A DNA stretch of 64,000 bases, from contig NZ_CP036275.1 of the NCBI RefSeq assembly GCF_007747795.1, forward strand, positions 372,001 to 436,000. Reading direction: 5' to 3'. This DNA is from Maioricimonas rarisocia. GTDB lineage: Bacteria; Planctomycetota; Planctomycetia; Planctomycetales; Planctomycetaceae. The position numbers were made by a program, and so were the translations under genes. Below the pieces are notes generated by a model. It did no database searches, had not been told where the DNA came from, and saw only the letters and a program-made list of their open reading frames with translations. Every line of letters begins with the position of its first letter. Positions within the stretch are counted from its first letter, which is position 1. Shown here in pieces: positions 62,446-64,000 of this stretch.

Positions 62446-64000
62446 ATGACGTCTCCCATGCCCATCGTTCGGTTTCCCATTCTGTGTGTGGTTCTGCTGT
62501 CGCTTGCCGGTCCCGCAGCCGCCGAGGTCACCTTCACCCGCGATGTCCGGCCGTTGCTGTCGGATCGCTGCTTCCACTGTCATGGTCCGGATGAAGAGGC
62601 CCGTTCGACCGAACTGAGGCTGGACCGGCGGGAGAGCGTCTTCTCGGACCTGGGGGGCTATCACGCCGTCGTGCCCGGGGATGTCGAGGCGAGCGAACTG
62701 ATCGAACGAATCACGTCCGACGATCCGGATCTGCGGATGCCCCCTCCCGATTCGAACCGGTCGCTCTCTGCCGCCGAGGTCGAGACGCTGCGGCAGTGGG
62801 TGGAGCAGGGGGCGGACTGGGAAGAGCACTGGTCGTTCGTGCCGCCGTCGCGGCCTGTTCCGCCCGAGGTCACTCGCAGGGGATGGACGGACAATCCGAT
62901 CGATGCGTTTGTGCTCAAGCGGATGAAGGAAGCGGGGCTGACTCCCTCGCCCGAGGCAGCCAGGGAGACGCTGATCCGCCGGCTGTCGCTCGACCTGACC
63001 GGCCTGCCACCCACACCCGCGGAGGTGGATGCGTTTCTGGCTGACGAGTCTCCCGATGCGTACGAGCGGCTGGTGGACCGGTTGTTTTCTTCGGCCCGTT
63101 ACGGGGAGCATATGGCGACGCCGTGGCTCGACGCGGCCCGGTATGCCGACTCGAATGGCTATCAGGGAGAGCGGACCCGCACGATGTGGCCGTGGCGTGA
63201 CTGGGTGGTGCAGGCCCTCAACGACAACATGCCGTTCGATCAGTTCACGATTGAGCAGATCGCCGGCGACCTGCTGCCCGAAGCGACGCGGGATCAGCTG
63301 GTGGCGACCGGTTTTCATCGGAACCACATGCTGAACGGAGAGGGGGGCCGCATTGCTGAAGAGTCGCGGGTCGATTACGTCATCGATCGGGTCAACACGA
63401 CGGCGACGACCTGGCTGGGGCTGACGCTCGCCTGCAGTCAGTGTCATGACCACAAATACGATCCGCTCTCGCAGAAGGAGTACTACCGGCTGTATGCGTA
63501 CTTCAACAGCATCGACGAGACCGGCCGCGTCGATGCCGGCGGCAATGCCCGGCCCGTGCTGGAACTTCCCACGCCGGAGCAGGAACGGCGTGAACAGCAG
63601 TTGCGGAAGGAACTGGCCGCCCGTCAGGCGGAGCTGCGCGAGGCGCACGGGCAGCCGCAGCGGGAGCAGTGGGAGGAGCGGCTGCGCGAGCAACTGGCAA
63701 AGCAGCAGGAAAGGCCGTACTGGCAACTGGCGCTGCCGGTCGAGTACCGCTCGGCGAACGGGCAGACGATGGAACTGCTGCCGGACGGTTCGGTGTTCGT
63801 CAGTGGAGCCAACCCGGAGAAGGACACCTACTCGCTGGTGCTTCCGGTCGAGCTGGAGCAGCTCACCGGACTGCGGCTGGAGGCGCTGACGCATGAGTCG
63901 TTCACCGACGGCGGACTGGCGCGATCGAACTCCGGCAACTTTGTGCTGACGGAGATCGACGTGCGTGTCCGCAAGGCTTCCGAACCGGCGGACGAGGCGA
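62446..64000 (+). CDS. PSCyt1-PSCyt2 (DUF1549) protein, 3' end beyond the window
   Basis: 518 codons visible, open to the right edge. GAAGG precedes the ATG. Sec signal (about 5-27), planctomycete cytochrome C domain with C42-F-H-C45-H46, MPPPDSNRSLSAAE, then DUF1549: RLSLDLTGLPPTPAEVDAFLAD, YGEHMATPWLDAARYADSNGYQ and a second CxxCH in CSQCHDHKYDPLSQKEYY. A charged coiled coil (about 365-420) and the start of a beta-sandwich (ANPEKDTYSLVLPVE) follow, as in the paralogue at 30281-33310. The DUF1553 half should follow, and a DUF1501 gene is expected next. Confidence 0.92.
   Translation, partial: MTSPMPIVRFPILCVVLLSLAGPAAAEVTFTRDVRPLLSDRCFHCHGPDEEARSTELRLDRRESVFSDLGGYHAVVPGDVEASELIERITSDDPDLRMPPPDSNRSLSAAEVETLRQWVEQGADWEEHWSFVPPSRPVPPEVTRRGWTDNPIDAFVLKRMKEAGLTPSPEAARETLIRRLSLDLTGLPPTPAEVDAFLADESPDAYERLVDRLFSSARYGEHMATPWLDAARYADSNGYQGERTRTMWPWRDWVVQALNDNMPFDQFTIEQIAGDLLPEATRDQLVATGFHRNHMLNGEGGRIAEESRVDYVIDRVNTTATTWLGLTLACSQCHDHKYDPLSQKEYYRLYAYFNSIDETGRVDAGGNARPVLELPTPEQERREQQLRKELAARQAELREAHGQPQREQWEERLREQLAKQQERPYWQLALPVEYRSANGQTMELLPDGSVFVSGANPEKDTYSLVLPVELEQLTGLRLEALTHESFTDGGLARSNSGNFVLTEIDVRVRKASEPADEA

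Overview
The window looks like chromosomal DNA of a high-GC planctomycete (order Planctomycetales). This rests on lineage-typical families: two PSCyt1/PSCyt2/PSD1 proteins, a DUF1501 protein, a DUF1559 prepilin-like protein, two secreted sulfatases and many Tat or Sec signal peptides. No tRNA, rRNA, CRISPR array or recognisable transposase gene was seen. Genus assignment is not possible from this sequence alone.

Layout. 1-2785 is gene-poor, with dispersed repeats and degenerate sequence. 2786-5017 is an AAA_13 (PrrC/RloC-like) ATPase of visibly lower GC. 5300-8740 is pyruvate carboxylase. 9308-20950 holds an FAD oxidoreductase, a haem-motif secreted protein, a sulfatase, an SPW-repeat membrane protein, a Tat-exported unknown, a DUF1186/SEC-C protein and a nucleotidyltransferase. 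20956-28333 holds an MscS channel with a BON domain, a hybrid histidine kinase in operon with a MetOD1 protein, PPK2, a lipoprotein and DUF1559. 28800-36604 is a four-gene minus-strand cassette (sulfatase, cyclase-like toroid with a haem motif, PSD1, DUF1501). 36719-42824 holds a CDF transporter, a double-esterase fusion coupled to an EEP nuclease/phosphatase fusion, an unknown gene and an SGNH hydrolase. 43569-45752 is a DUF485/ActP acetate-uptake pair. 45760-55082 is a Cus-type Cu/Ag efflux cluster. 55304-62328 holds an enolase-superfamily enzyme, a secreted alpha/beta hydrolase, an M50 peptidase, an FAD-oxidoreductase/MnmM-like fusion and a zinc ADH. 62446 to the right edge is a second PSD1-type gene, truncated by the window.

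Genes that probably work together: the metal efflux cluster (TolC, Cys-rich protein, CusB, CusA, Cys-rich accessory); the sulfatase/PSD1/DUF1501 cassette, presumably for sulfated-polysaccharide use; the actP/DUF485 pair with pyruvate carboxylase in C2/C3 metabolism; and the MetOD1-kinase signalling operon.

The most notable candidates are (i) the 59609-61333 fusion, which looks like an MnmC analogue built in reverse order from an FAD oxidoreductase and an MnmM/YtqB-type methyltransferase; (ii) the PrrC/RloC-like ATPase with a CxxC hook and an R/E/H triad; and (iii) a large set of GTAG/GTGG-headed REP palindromes with compensatory stem variants, interleaved with an 80-bp dispersed repeat and a 13 x 14-bp tandem array. 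All functions are inferred by reading motifs; no database search was run.
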